Made by a program: the position numbers and the translations under genes. Positions 17,490 through 26,531 of a stretch of 64,000 nucleotides of DNA are shown one piece after another; position 1 is the first letter of the stretch, and each line of letters begins with the position of its first letter. The notes beneath the pieces are model-generated. The model did not search any database, had not been told where the DNA came from, and was given only the letters and a program-made list of their open reading frames with translations. Origin of the DNA: HTCC2207 sp002685195 (GTDB taxonomy: Bacteria > Pseudomonadota > Gammaproteobacteria > Pseudomonadales > Porticoccaceae); assembly GCA_051201675.1 (NCBI GenBank), contig CP179212.1, positions 62,001 through 126,000 of the forward strand. Reading direction: 5' to 3'.

Positions 17490-19073
17490 TCATTGATAAT
17501 AAGCGGAGAGGAACTCCTCAAAAGAGAGTGTATCACTAGCCTCAATAGCCGCCTGTTCTTTTAGAGATTTGGTTGCGACTGTTTGGTAATTTTTCATGGC
17601 AGCATCGTCAGGGGGACTAGCTTGGAAATAGGCTCTATGTTCGCAGGCTTTTCGCATAGCCATAGCGTAGTAGGTTTCGTTATTTGATTTCATTTCCCTG
17701 AGCACTGTTGCTGCAGGCGTTGAAGAGTCATCAGCTAGCCTGGTATTCATGGCACCAAATGCTTTGCTGTAACGGTCAGTTTGGTTCGCTGTATCTAGAA
17801 GTTCTGCTACTGGGCGTATTTGATCAAGAAGAGATTTCCCCCATTCACGCAAGGGAATTTCTGAATCCCTCTGGAGTAGAGTTAAATTCGGATCTCGCCC
17901 AGCATAAACTGTACGATTAATATTCTCTGGAATTTGTGCATATTCTGAGGCATTGGTTTTTGGGCTATCTTGAAATAAACAAAATAACAAAAAGGTATCT
18001 AAAAAACAGATGGTCTCTTCATCTATGCCGCAGGGCAGCAAAGGATTAAGATCTAAACATCGCACTTCTATATATTCTACCCCGCGTTCCTTTAGCGCAT
18101 GTACCGGTGTTTCTCCAGACGCGGCGGTCCGTTTGGGTCGAATAGAACTGTAGAACTCATTTTCGATTTGTATGAGGTTGGTATTCAGCTGTTTATAGTC
18201 ACCATTAGCTTCTTTCAAACCTATTTCATCATAAGGAGGATAACCTAAAGAAATCGCTTCAGAGAGGGTATTGGTATATTGAGTTAAATCGTTGTAGCAA
18301 ACCACCAAAGAGCTTTGCGCATCGCTTTGGTAACCTAAGTCGCCCATTCGCAGGGAAGTTGCAAAGGGCTGATGTAGGCTATGAGTATCTTGACCAAAAG
18401 GGACAAGACGATGTTCACGATCGCGAACAAAACTTTTACAGATCGCCGGGGCTGCACCCAGTAAATATAGTAACAACCACGAATATCGGCGAAAGTTTCT
18501 TATCAGACTGAAATAACCGTCTGATTTGAAGTCTTGCAGCGACTGGTCATTGCCAGTCAAGCTATGAAGATCTTCCCACAGGGTATCTGGAACAGAAAAA
18601 TTGTAGTGAATACCAGCAATTGTTTGCATCAAACGGCCATACCGATGCCCCAGGCCTCGGCGATAAATATTCTTCATAATCCCGATATTTGAAGTGCCAT
18701 AACGACCGATTGGAATACCGTCATCTGAACCTAATTGACAAGGCATGCTGTTAACCCAGAGTAATTCGTCGCCGATATGCTGGTAGGTAATTCGATGAAT
18801 TTCATCTAACTGACTCATCACCGTTGTGATTGATGATGAGGGTGGGGTAATGAACTCCAACAGAGCTTCAGAAAAATCTGTGGTGATACTTGGGTGAGTT
18901 AGCGCTGAACCTAGGGCTCTAGGGTGGGGGGTTTGAGCAAGATGTCCCGTTGTTTGTACACGTAGACTTTCCTTTTCGATACCTCTAGTAATTCCGGTAA
19001 GGCGATCTGCTTTTGCAGGATCGCTAAATAACTCTAGGTTGGAATCTAAAGACAAAATACTATCCTCTATCAA
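17490..19073 (-). CDS. gshA: Glutamate-cysteine ligase
   Basis: First enzyme of glutathione synthesis, making gamma-glutamylcysteine from Glu, Cys and ATP. It is the proteobacterial class (527 residues, E. coli type), with GITRGIEKESLRV near residue 27, PHPRALGSALTHPSITTDFS, and EVRCLDLNP near residue 337. It overlaps the small gene upstream by four bases (ATGA arrangement), so the two are coupled. Confidence 0.96.
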   Translation of the reverse strand: MIEDSILSLDSNLELFSDPAKADRLTGITRGIEKESLRVQTTGHLAQTPHPRALGSALTHPSITTDFSEALLEFITPPSSSITTVMSQLDEIHRITYQHIGDELLWVNSMPCQLGSDDGIPIGRYGTSNIGIMKNIYRRGLGHRYGRLMQTIAGIHYNFSVPDTLWEDLHSLTGNDQSLQDFKSDGYFSLIRNFRRYSWLLLYLLGAAPAICKSFVRDREHRLVPFGQDTHSLHQPFATSLRMGDLGYQSDAQSSLVVCYNDLTQYTNTLSEAISLGYPPYDEIGLKEANGDYKQLNTNLIQIENEFYSSIRPKRTAASGETPVHALKERGVEYIEVRCLDLNPLLPCGIDEETICFLDTFLLFCLFQDSPKTNASEYAQIPENINRTVYAGRDPNLTLLQRDSEIPLREWGKSLLDQIRPVAELLDTANQTDRYSKAFGAMNTRLADDSSTPAATVLREMKSNNETYYAMAMRKACEHRAYFQASPPDDAAMKNYQTVATKSLKEQAAIEASDTLSFEEFLSAYYQ

Positions 19074-19336
19074 GCTGCATCAGGTTGGACGCCGATAGCA
19101 ACCTGTTGTGTATTTTCAGCTTCGAGCAAAAGCACTGGACGTCCTTTAGAATCCGCGTCGCACTCAACGATATCTGCCCTTAGATCAATATTTTTAGCGT
19201 TGAGTTCGATGAGTTGATTGAGAGCGATGTCTCTGTGAGGAGTATAAAAAACATCACTGGGTTTGATGTCTGAGATCCATTCTAAATCGCTATTAAGCGT
19301 CGTTTTATCGTGCTTCTGCAATATATAAATTTTCAT
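19070..19336 (-). CDS. Hypothetical protein coupled to gshA
   Basis: An 88-residue acidic protein with no signal peptide, membrane segment or motif I recognise. It begins MKIYILQKHDKTTLNSD. The start at 19336 is preferred, since the upstream extension reads as cysteine-rich non-coding sequence and would run close to the divergent yajL start. Overlap with gshA suggests a shared transcript. I assign no function. Confidence 0.6.
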   Translation of the reverse strand: MKIYILQKHDKTTLNSDLEWISDIKPSDVFYTPHRDIALNQLIELNAKNIDLRADIVECDADSKGRPVLLLEAENTQQVAIGVQPDAA

Positions 19337-19411
19337 GGTCTTCCCGTGACAGAATAGATTAATTCGGGCACAGTGTAACCTATACAGATGTTGGATAAAA
19401 AGGGAAATCAC

Positions 19412-19996
19412 ATGACTAAACAAGCCTTAGTTCCCATTGCTGATGGGAGTGAAGAGATAGAAGCTGTCACCATTATAGATGTGCTACGCAGAGCTGGAGT
19501 AGAGGTCACAGTAGCCTCTGTTGGTGTTGGTAAAACTAAGCAGATTACAGCGGCTCGTGGTACCACTATTGTGGCCGATAGCTTTATTGCTGATTGTGCG
19601 GATAAGGCTTGGGATTTGATTGCGGTTCCGGGGGGAATAGAGGGGGCAGACCATCTCGCTGCCAGTGAAATCTTGGATCAACTATTACGTAGCCAAGCAC
19701 AACAGGGAAAGTTTTATGCCGCTATATGTGCTGCCCCAGCAGTAGTCTTGGGCAGTAAAGGATTATTAGCTGATAAGACTGCGACTAGCCATCCACGGTT
19801 TTATCAATCGTTAATTGCCAAAGAGGTAGATACAGAATCTCGTGTCGTAGTTGATGGAAATTGCATTACCAGTCAGGGTCCTGGAACAGCCATTGATTTT
19901 GCCCTTGAGCTGGTTGAGCAAATATGCGGAATTGTAAAGCGCGAAGAGGTAGCGTCACCCTTGGTATTGACCACCTCGGCTACGGCTTACTATTAA
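19412..19996 (+). CDS. yajL: DJ-1/PfpI-family protein, YajL type
   Basis: Member of the DJ-1 superfamily; YajL-like proteins protect proteins against oxidative and glyoxal damage, and their chaperone and deglycase roles are debated. It has VPIADGSEEIEAV with the conserved Glu near residue 15, and AAICAAPAVVL with the reactive nucleophile Cys near 105. GNCITSQGPGTAIDFAL follows near residue 152. The ATG at 19412 matches the family start; an in-frame ATG 24 bases earlier has no ribosome-binding site. The protein is 194 residues. Confidence 0.9.
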   Translation: MTKQALVPIADGSEEIEAVTIIDVLRRAGVEVTVASVGVGKTKQITAARGTTIVADSFIADCADKAWDLIAVPGGIEGADHLAASEILDQLLRSQAQQGKFYAAICAAPAVVLGSKGLLADKTATSHPRFYQSLIAKEVDTESRVVVDGNCITSQGPGTAIDFALELVEQICGIVKREEVASPLVLTTSATAYY

Positions 19997-20049
19997 AGGC
20001 TTAATATAACCTTTGAAAAAGTAAGCCTGCCGCAACCATCTCTGTGGTT

Positions 20050-21333
20050 CTAATTTCCCGGTGCTTTTAGAGGCGTTTCTTGCTCAGATGTGTCGTTAAA
20101 GATAGTTTCATCCAGGCGTCCTTCACTGTGGGCAACAACCGCGGTTACCATTCCATCACCAGACACATTAACCACCGTTCTCAGCATATCCAATAGTCGA
20201 TCTACACCGATAATTAAGCCTATTCCCTCAACCGGCAAGCCTACTTGTTGCAAGACCATTGCTAGCGTAATTAGGCCTACGCCGGGCACTCCTGCCGTTC
20301 CTATGGATGCAAGGGTAGCTGTGGCAATAACTGCAACGTACTCACCCATGGATAAATCAAGGCCATAGGCTTGAGCAATAAATACGGTGGCAATGCCTTG
20401 CATAATAGCCGTGCCATCCATGTTCACCGTGGCACCTAAGGGTACTGTAAATGACGCAATTGAATTGTGTGCACCGACACGTGTTTTAGCAACATTTAAA
20501 GTAATAGGCATAGTCGCATTACTAGATGACGTGCTAAAGGCAAATAGTAGAGCTGGACGCATATTTTTGAAGAGAGTTATTGGATTTAATCGTGTAAGCA
20601 GAGCAAATATACTGGTGTATACCGTACTGGCATGCAATAGAAGAACAAACACTATGGTGCCAAAATAGAGCGCAAGGTTAACAATTGCTGAGAAACCTTG
20701 GCTAGTGAATAATTTTGCCAGCAGACAAAACACGCCATAAGGGGCAAGATTCATCAAGATAGATACCATGCGCATAATGACATCGCTAATCATCTGACAC
20801 CCACGCAATACTGTCTGTCCAGATTCGCCCGCTTGTAATATTGACACACCCACCAAGATAGCGAATACGATCACCTGTAACATATTTCCCTCTACCATGG
20901 CCTGAAAAGGATTAGAGGGAAAAATTCCAATAAAGACCTCTTTAAATGACGGCGCCTCTTTAGCGACATAATTTGCAGCTTCAGATGTATTGATCCCCAC
21001 GCCTGGGTCAACAATATTGGCAACGGTCAGAGCAAGACTCACAGCAATTGCAGTAGTTGTTAGGTAAAGGGCGACAGTTTTTAAAGCAACCTGTCCCATT
21101 TTCACATCTTCACCCATAGAGGCAGAGCCGCAGACCAGAGAGAAGAATACCAAAGGGACAACCAATAACTTCAAAGATATGACAAAAATCTGACCAATAA
21201 CATCGAAGATATTATTAACAAACCAAGCAATCATAGGGGTCTTGTTAGGATCATCCCCACCCAAGGCATTGAGTATCAAACCTAGAATGATGCCAAGCGT
21301 CATCCCCAATAGAATTCGTGATGAAAGTTGCAT
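20050..21333 (-). CDS. Dicarboxylate/amino acid:cation symporter (SDF family)
   Basis: Na+- or H+-coupled importer for dicarboxylates or acidic amino acids. The 427-residue protein has the family landmarks: the serine-rich hairpin FSTSSSNATMP near residue 265, TVNMDGTAIMQG near 303 (NMDGT motif), and VDRLLDMLRTVVNVSGDG near 378. It stands 17 bases downstream of the MFS gene on the same strand, so a joint transcript is possible. Glutamate, aspartate and C4-acids cannot be separated by eye. Confidence 0.93.
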   Translation of the reverse strand: MQLSSRILLGMTLGIILGLILNALGGDDPNKTPMIAWFVNNIFDVIGQIFVISLKLLVVPLVFFSLVCGSASMGEDVKMGQVALKTVALYLTTTAIAVSLALTVANIVDPGVGINTSEAANYVAKEAPSFKEVFIGIFPSNPFQAMVEGNMLQVIVFAILVGVSILQAGESGQTVLRGCQMISDVIMRMVSILMNLAPYGVFCLLAKLFTSQGFSAIVNLALYFGTIVFVLLLHASTVYTSIFALLTRLNPITLFKNMRPALLFAFSTSSSNATMPITLNVAKTRVGAHNSIASFTVPLGATVNMDGTAIMQGIATVFIAQAYGLDLSMGEYVAVIATATLASIGTAGVPGVGLITLAMVLQQVGLPVEGIGLIIGVDRLLDMLRTVVNVSGDGMVTAVVAHSEGRLDETIFNDTSEQETPLKAPGN

Positions 21334-21350
21334 AAGCGATAGCGTCCCTT

Positions 21351-22712
21351 TTAACGATTAGAGGTCAGTTTAAACCGAGTTGATAACCACAATGAAAAGC
21401 GCGAGAAAAATTCAGGTACTCGTATAAAAATTATTCCAACGAAGATCAGATTCATTACAGCCACAATAATAAAAAACTCCATAATACTCCAGCCTAAAAA
21501 GCTGAGAAAAAATATCCCAAGCAGACTGCCTCCCACCATAAATGCCGCATTGACGATCGCGTTGACAGAGAGAACACGTGCACGTTTGTTACTGGCCGTG
21601 CGCTGTTGAACCATAGAATTTAGTGGCACGATAAAAAAACCGCCAAAAGTGCCAATCAGCATTAAGTCGATCAATATACGCGGACCGCTGCTAAGACCAA
21701 AGAACTGACCCGGCATAATATCATTCATGGATGCATGAGCTTCTTGATAGGCCATCGATGTAAAACTTAAATCAAAAGCAAAAATACTTAGCCCCAGCGC
21801 TCCTAGGGGAACAATGCCCGGTTCGACAACTCCCCTAGATAGACGATTACAGAGTAGGGAGCCGACGGCGATACCAACAATAAAGGCCCCCAGCAAAATA
21901 GAAATTAAGCGGGGGTGGCCATTAAGGACAGTCACCGTGTAGTTTGGAACCTGCGTTAGAAAACAACCGCCATACAACCAAAACCAAGAGATCGCCATAA
22001 TGCAGTAAAAGACCGTACGATTTTCGCGTGCTAAGCCAAAATTTACAGAGGTTTCTGTGATGGGGTTTAGGCGCAGCTTTTTACCTGGATTTTCTGAGGG
22101 AGCTGGGGGAATCTCTCTGCTACTTAACCAACCAATTAGAGCTACAGTAACGGTCAATCCGCATAACATGGTGATGCCGTTATCCAGTGTCACCATCCAG
22201 CCACCGATAAGGGTTCCCAGTAAGATAGAAACAAAGGTTCCCATTCCCACCTGAGCATTGCCTGCTAACAATTCCTCGTTACTCAGATGTTGCGGTATGA
22301 GTGAGTACTTCAAAGGCCCAAAAAAAGCGGATTGGGTACCCAACAAAAATAAAATAATCAGCATAAAATCAAGATTTAGTGTGATCAATGCATAGCTTCC
22401 TGCCAGCATTATAAAGATCTCAGCAAACTTTACTTTACGCATTAAGCGGGCTTTATCGTAGGTATCCGCTAATTGTCCCGCTGTCGTAGAAAACAAAAAA
22501 AACGGCAGAATAAATAACCCGACGGCAAAATTCGTGGTGAAGTTAGTGCTAGCATCTGAACCGGCTACAGCGGAGCTTACAACAATGACTAAAAGGGCAT
22601 TTTTAAAAAGGTTATCATTTAGCGCGCCGAGAAACTGTGTAATAAAGAAGGGTAAAAACCGTCTCTGACTAAATAGGTGGAACTGGCTCTTTAGCTTTGA
22701 AGTTTGTTCCAT
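21351..22712 (-). CDS. MFS transporter, LplT-like
   Basis: A 12-helix major facilitator of 453 residues. The start (QRRFLPFFITQFLGALNDNL, then FKNALLVIVV) is typical of the LplT group, which flips lysophospholipids, and of the MFS half of the fused LplT-PlsC-Aas proteins. No acyltransferase domain is fused and no aas gene is adjacent, so the substrate is an open question. It is upstream of the SDF symporter and downstream of a GNAT gene. Confidence 0.85.
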   Translation of the reverse strand: MEQTSKLKSQFHLFSQRRFLPFFITQFLGALNDNLFKNALLVIVVSSAVAGSDASTNFTTNFAVGLFILPFFLFSTTAGQLADTYDKARLMRKVKFAEIFIMLAGSYALITLNLDFMLIILFLLGTQSAFFGPLKYSLIPQHLSNEELLAGNAQVGMGTFVSILLGTLIGGWMVTLDNGITMLCGLTVTVALIGWLSSREIPPAPSENPGKKLRLNPITETSVNFGLARENRTVFYCIMAISWFWLYGGCFLTQVPNYTVTVLNGHPRLISILLGAFIVGIAVGSLLCNRLSRGVVEPGIVPLGALGLSIFAFDLSFTSMAYQEAHASMNDIMPGQFFGLSSGPRILIDLMLIGTFGGFFIVPLNSMVQQRTASNKRARVLSVNAIVNAAFMVGGSLLGIFFLSFLGWSIMEFFIIVAVMNLIFVGIIFIRVPEFFSRFSLWLSTRFKLTSNR

Positions 22713-22743
22713 ACCAAGGCTCCTGGTTTTTGGCTTTTGGGAT

Positions 22744-23247
22744 CTAATCTTGTAATTTAAGATTAAGGATGGATGTTTTTTGACTGCCTGTCTCTCGTCG
22801 TCTTAGATCAACAAAACAATCTAGCTCCTTAAACCCCACTTTTCTCATCATACCAGCAGAGGCTAAATTCTGCTCATGACGATCTATAATCAATTCTTTA
22901 GCCCCCAACTTTTTTGCAATCATTATAATTTCATCCATAAGGGCGCTTCCAATGCCTTTACCAGTGAACTCTGAGTGGACCACCACCTCAGCGACATAAA
23001 CCACATCACTGAGGTTGACAAAGTTGGTAAAAATCTTGGGGGCATCACCGGGTTGACGATAGATAGCCATGCCTACAACAGCCTCGTTATCGACTGCCAC
23101 TAAGCAGCGATCAGACCCCAGAGTCAGACGCTGGAACTGCTCGTTCACGCCAGCTTCAGGGAGATAATTCCATTGGTTACTTCCCTGCTCAACGAGGAAA
23201 GCCTGTAAATATTCAAGCTCATCTTCCAGGGAGGAGCGTATCATCAT
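22744..23247 (-). CDS. GNAT-family N-acetyltransferase
   Basis: A 167-residue acetyl-CoA-dependent acyltransferase. The acetyl-CoA loop is the segment VVHSEFTGKGIGSALMDEII near residue 94 (Q/RxxGxG/A-type motif), followed by KKLGAKELIIDRHEQNLAS and FYxKxGF-like MRKVGFKEL. The acceptor is unknown. Same strand as modABC, 23 bases downstream of modC, so it may be the last gene of that transcript. Confidence 0.85.
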   Translation of the reverse strand: MMIRSSLEDELEYLQAFLVEQGSNQWNYLPEAGVNEQFQRLTLGSDRCLVAVDNEAVVGMAIYRQPGDAPKIFTNFVNLSDVVYVAEVVVHSEFTGKGIGSALMDEIIMIAKKLGAKELIIDRHEQNLASAGMMRKVGFKELDCFVDLRRRETGSQKTSILNLKLQD

Positions 23248-23270
23248 GTTATTGGCCAGCTCCTACTTTG

Positions 23271-24338
23271 CTATCTTAGTAACGCGACTGTTTTGACTTG
23301 GGCATAGACCATGTCACCGATCTTAAGATTGAGTGACTGGGCTGACCTACAGGTTACCCTTGCGAGTAGAGGTGTCTTGCCAGCAAGTAGCCTAAGGGTC
23401 ATTTGCGAGCTGCTTTCCTTGACAAGGTGATCAATAGTAACCGGAAAAATATTGAGGATACTCGTGTCTTTCTGATGCTCAAGGGTAACACTGACATCAC
23501 GCGCTAGAATCTGCAGTCGAACATTTGTCTGACTCTCCAGCGGGTTGCTGGCCACAACAAACTGACCCCCTGAAAATTTCAAAGTAGCTAAGCCAAATTC
23601 AGCGTCATAGGAAATGACTGTGGTGTCAATAATAGTCTCTGCATGTGCTTGATGGGCGAGTGGCAAATCCAAGGAAGTAAAAATATCAGTCACTTTGCCA
23701 TAGGCTGTAATCGTGCCTTTATCGAGTAACAATATATGATCTGCAAGACGAGCAACTTCATTTCTAGAGTGACTCACATAGAGGACGGGGATATCTAGTT
23801 GCTGATAAACGGATTCAAGATAGGGCAATATTTCTGCTTTTTGCTCATCACCTAAAGCGGCCAACGGCTCATCTAGCAATAACATAGATGGATCTGTCAC
23901 CAAGGCTCTTACAATAGCGACTCTCTGTTGCTCGCCCCCCGATAACTGCCACGGCATTCTTTTCAATAGATGCTCAATGCCCAGAAGGCTTATTGCCTCG
24001 TCTAGTGAGCGCTCTGTATTGTCTCTCTTAGAACGTGCCAAGCCATAATTGATATTATCCTGCACATTGAGGTGTTGGAACAGGCTAGGCTCTTGGAAGA
24101 CATAACCGATTTTACGTTCATGGGTTGGTAAAAATGTATTCGTATCTTGCCATACAACACCGCCGACTTTTAGGTAACCGTTTTCGGGTGCTTCTAAACC
24201 AGCAATAGCTCTTAACAGGGTTGTCTTACCGCTACCTGAGGCACCGAAAATAGCGGTGACGCCGTGCTCTGGAATCTCAGTATCGATAGTTAAAGAGAAC
24301 TCACCTCGTTTAATCCCAAAGCGCACCTCTATGCTCAT
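23271..24338 (-). CDS. modC: Molybdate ABC transporter ATP-binding protein
   Basis: ATPase of the molybdate importer. Walker A GASGSGKTT near residue 31, signature LSGGEQQRVA near 130, Walker B LLLDEPLAAL, and a C-terminal Mop/TOBE domain (ILARDVSVTLEHQ onward, from about residue 250) that binds the oxyanion. The ATG at 24338 overlaps the modB stop as ATGA, which fixes the start (355 residues); an earlier in-frame start would lie deep inside modB. Confidence 0.95.
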   Translation of the reverse strand: MSIEVRFGIKRGEFSLTIDTEIPEHGVTAIFGASGSGKTTLLRAIAGLEAPENGYLKVGGVVWQDTNTFLPTHERKIGYVFQEPSLFQHLNVQDNINYGLARSKRDNTERSLDEAISLLGIEHLLKRMPWQLSGGEQQRVAIVRALVTDPSMLLLDEPLAALGDEQKAEILPYLESVYQQLDIPVLYVSHSRNEVARLADHILLLDKGTITAYGKVTDIFTSLDLPLAHQAHAETIIDTTVISYDAEFGLATLKFSGGQFVVASNPLESQTNVRLQILARDVSVTLEHQKDTSILNIFPVTIDHLVKESSSQMTLRLLAGKTPLLARVTCRSAQSLNLKIGDMVYAQVKTVALLR

Positions 24339-25018
24339 GGTTGAGCCACCGTGTAACGGCGGTTGGCGCCGTAAACCACAATTAACATTAAAAAGGAAAG
24401 TGCCAAGAGACTTCCCGCCAACCAATGGGCTTGCCCATACTCAAGGGCTTCAACATGGTCATAAATGGCAATTGAAACCACCTGGGTGCTGCCGGGAATA
24501 TTTCCACCAATCATCAATACTACGCCAAACTCACCGAGAGTATGAGCAAAGCCCAGTACGCTAGCTGTAATAAATCCAGGCTTAGCCATTGGTACGGCTA
24601 TGGTAAAAAAACGATCCATAGGTGAGGCTCGGAGTGTAGCCGCCACTTCCAAAGGTCTTTGGCCAATGGATGAAAAGGCATTTTGTAATGGTTGCACAAC
24701 AAAGGGCATAGAATAAAAGACCGAACCAATGACTAACCCTGTGAAGGTAAAAGCTAATGGCGCACCGCCAAGAGCATCAACGAGGCCCCCGATTGGGCCA
24801 TTGGGGCCTATAGACACAAGAAGATAAAAGCCGAGCACTGTAGGTGGTAAGATTAGGGGTAGAGCAATGATGGCTTCGATAAGGTATTTAAATCGCCATT
24901 GGCTTTTTGATAGCCACCAAGCCAGAGGTGTGCCGACAACTAATAACACGAGGGTACTCACTGACGCCAATTTAAGCGTTACAAAGAGCGCGGTTAAATC
25001 CTGCTCGGTGAGTATCAT
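24335..25018 (-). CDS. modB: Molybdate ABC transporter permease
   Basis: Membrane subunit of the molybdate importer, 227 residues with about five or six helices. The EAA loop that contacts ModC is seen in EVAATLRASPMDRFFTIAVP near residue 127, and LPPTVLGFYLL near 58 is typical of ModB. It overlaps modA by four bases upstream and modC by four bases downstream: a tight operon. Confidence 0.95.
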   Translation of the reverse strand: MILTEQDLTALFVTLKLASVSTLVLLVVGTPLAWWLSKSQWRFKYLIEAIIALPLILPPTVLGFYLLVSIGPNGPIGGLVDALGGAPLAFTFTGLVIGSVFYSMPFVVQPLQNAFSSIGQRPLEVAATLRASPMDRFFTIAVPMAKPGFITASVLGFAHTLGEFGVVLMIGGNIPGSTQVVSIAIYDHVEALEYGQAHWLAGSLLALSFLMLIVVYGANRRYTVAQP

Positions 25019-25779
25019 GGTAACTCGTACCCGTAATGTTGAATAAGTTGACGCGCCAAGGGGCTCTTCAAGAATTCCAAAAGATCCTTCGGTGCTTGTC
25101 TATTATTTAATAATACTGCTTGCTGATCGATCGGGCTATAAAGAGATTGTGGAGGTATCCACCAATTACCTTGTAAAGGTTGCTTAGGATTGATTATCTG
25201 AGAATATGCAACAAAACCTAAATCAACATTACCACTGTGCACGAACTGAAATGTTTGGGCGATGTTCTCCCCGCGCACTAATTTGGATTGCACTTTAGGC
25301 CATAGATCAAGAGTCATCAGCACCTGCCGCGCAGCTATGCCATAGGGTGATAATTTAGGGTTAGCAAAAGCCAAGTGGCGCATATCTTCGTGGTTATTTA
25401 GGGCGACTTTAATATCCTTGATCTCCGGATTTGAGGCCCAGACGGCTAGCTTTCCTCGCGCGTAGGTAGTTCGACTCCCGATAATAGCGATACCTTGATC
25501 TTCTAAAAGCTGCGGCCGTGCAGAGTCTGCAGCAAGAAAAACATCAAAGGGAGCCCCATTTATTATTTGCGCGTAGTGCTTACCCGTAGAGCCAAATGAA
25601 AGCACGATTTTATGCTCTGAGGTCTCTTCATACTCTGACACTATCGCCTTCATTGCACCAGAAAAATTACTTGCCACAGCTACTCTTATTTCAGCAGAAA
25701 TGACACTTGTAGCAGTGCTACACAGAGCAAAAATAAGTGAAAAATAAAGAGTAACCTGTTTGATGGCGATGGTGTCCAA
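25015..25779 (-). CDS. modA: Molybdate-binding periplasmic protein
   Basis: Captures molybdate or tungstate in the periplasm and hands it to ModBC. The 254-residue protein has a signal peptide ending around residue 29 (ISAEIRVAVASNF marks the mature start), then the ModA pattern LSFGSTGKHYAQI, GAPFDVFLAADSARP and VDLGFVAYSQI. No modE gene or obvious molybdenum-cofactor riboswitch is seen upstream. Confidence 0.94.
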   Translation of the reverse strand: MDTIAIKQVTLYFSLIFALCSTATSVISAEIRVAVASNFSGAMKAIVSEYEETSEHKIVLSFGSTGKHYAQIINGAPFDVFLAADSARPQLLEDQGIAIIGSRTTYARGKLAVWASNPEIKDIKVALNNHEDMRHLAFANPKLSPYGIAARQVLMTLDLWPKVQSKLVRGENIAQTFQFVHSGNVDLGFVAYSQIINPKQPLQGNWWIPPQSLYSPIDQQAVLLNNRQAPKDLLEFLKSPLARQLIQHYGYELP

Positions 25780-25851
25780 GAGCAGAATATGTGACCAGCT
25801 ATGCTACTGCCTGGACTACTACGCTGCAAGCCACCGAAATATTTTACTAAC

Positions 25852-26238
25852 CTAGCCGAACAGCCAGGTGTGTATTAAGCGTCCGGGTGACAGGGTGAAA
25901 ACCCCCGCTATCAGAAGAGCACCCACATATAAACCAACCATTTTACGTTTATGCAACTCGATGTTGCCGGCACGTATAGCTCTATAGGCGGTGGGCACCG
26001 TGTATAAAACAAATAAGCTTAGCAAGTGGAGGAAACCAAAGTGATTTAAAAATTTAGGGCCCACCAAGGCTTCCATAAAAAGAGTGATGAAGGCGGTAAA
26101 CAGCATTAGCCCCATATAAATTTTGCCTAGAAACCTATGAACTGGGGTTCCTTTTCGATTGAGTAGCAAGTAAGTACCGATGACAAAAGCTGGCACCAAA
26201 GAACCAAGGTGCAGGTAGGTTAGTTGCATATAGGCCAT
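25852..26238 (-). CDS. DUF2306-like membrane protein
   Basis: A 128-residue protein with four hydrophobic helices. The pattern HLGSLVPAFVIGTYLLLNRKG, then TPVHRFLGKIYMGLM, and later ELHKRKMVGLYVGAL, with spaced histidines, is that of the DUF2306 family, some of which may bind haem or metal. Function unknown. It is the last of a minus-strand run starting at 27462. Confidence 0.8.
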   Translation of the reverse strand: MAYMQLTYLHLGSLVPAFVIGTYLLLNRKGTPVHRFLGKIYMGLMLFTAFITLFMEALVGPKFLNHFGFLHLLSLFVLYTVPTAYRAIRAGNIELHKRKMVGLYVGALLIAGVFTLSPGRLIHTWLFG

Positions 26239-26273
26239 TACAAATCCTTAAGATCATGTTGTTCTAGCTTTTA

Positions 26274-26531
26274 TCATTCTGGGTTTCGGCGCCCCCAAGG
26301 CGACGGGGAGGGTAGCACGAATGTCGAAATGTATAAATTCTCTACTTTGTCTCTGGCCCAAGGCGTTCGGCGTAAAAACTTTAAAGATGATTTAATGGAA
26401 GGATTACTCTTAAAACAATTAATGTTGATACGCTGTGCAAGACCATCCCATCCATAATGGTCAACGAGGTTAGTTACCACCATCTCTAGAGTGATGCCGT
26501 GTAATGGATTGTTTGGCTGACTTTCAGTCAT
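26274..26531 (-). CDS. VF530-family (DUF2132) small DNA-binding-like protein
   Basis: An 85-residue protein with the family signature NNPLHGITLEMVVTNLVDHY at residues 7-26 and SSLKFLRRTPWARDKVE near residue 48. The fold was solved for Vibrio VF530, and a DNA-binding role has been suggested only from structure. The C-terminal 20 residues (after VENLYIS) are not part of the family core. It overlaps the upstream hydrolase gene by eight bases. Confidence 0.85.
   Translation of the reverse strand: MTESQPNNPLHGITLEMVVTNLVDHYGWDGLAQRININCFKSNPSIKSSLKFLRRTPWARDKVENLYISTFVLPSPSPWGRRNPE

Noticed and set aside
20035..20050. Terminator between yajL and the SDF symporter gene (AACCA...TGGTT)
   Set aside because: The stem is only five bases and no T-tract follows.
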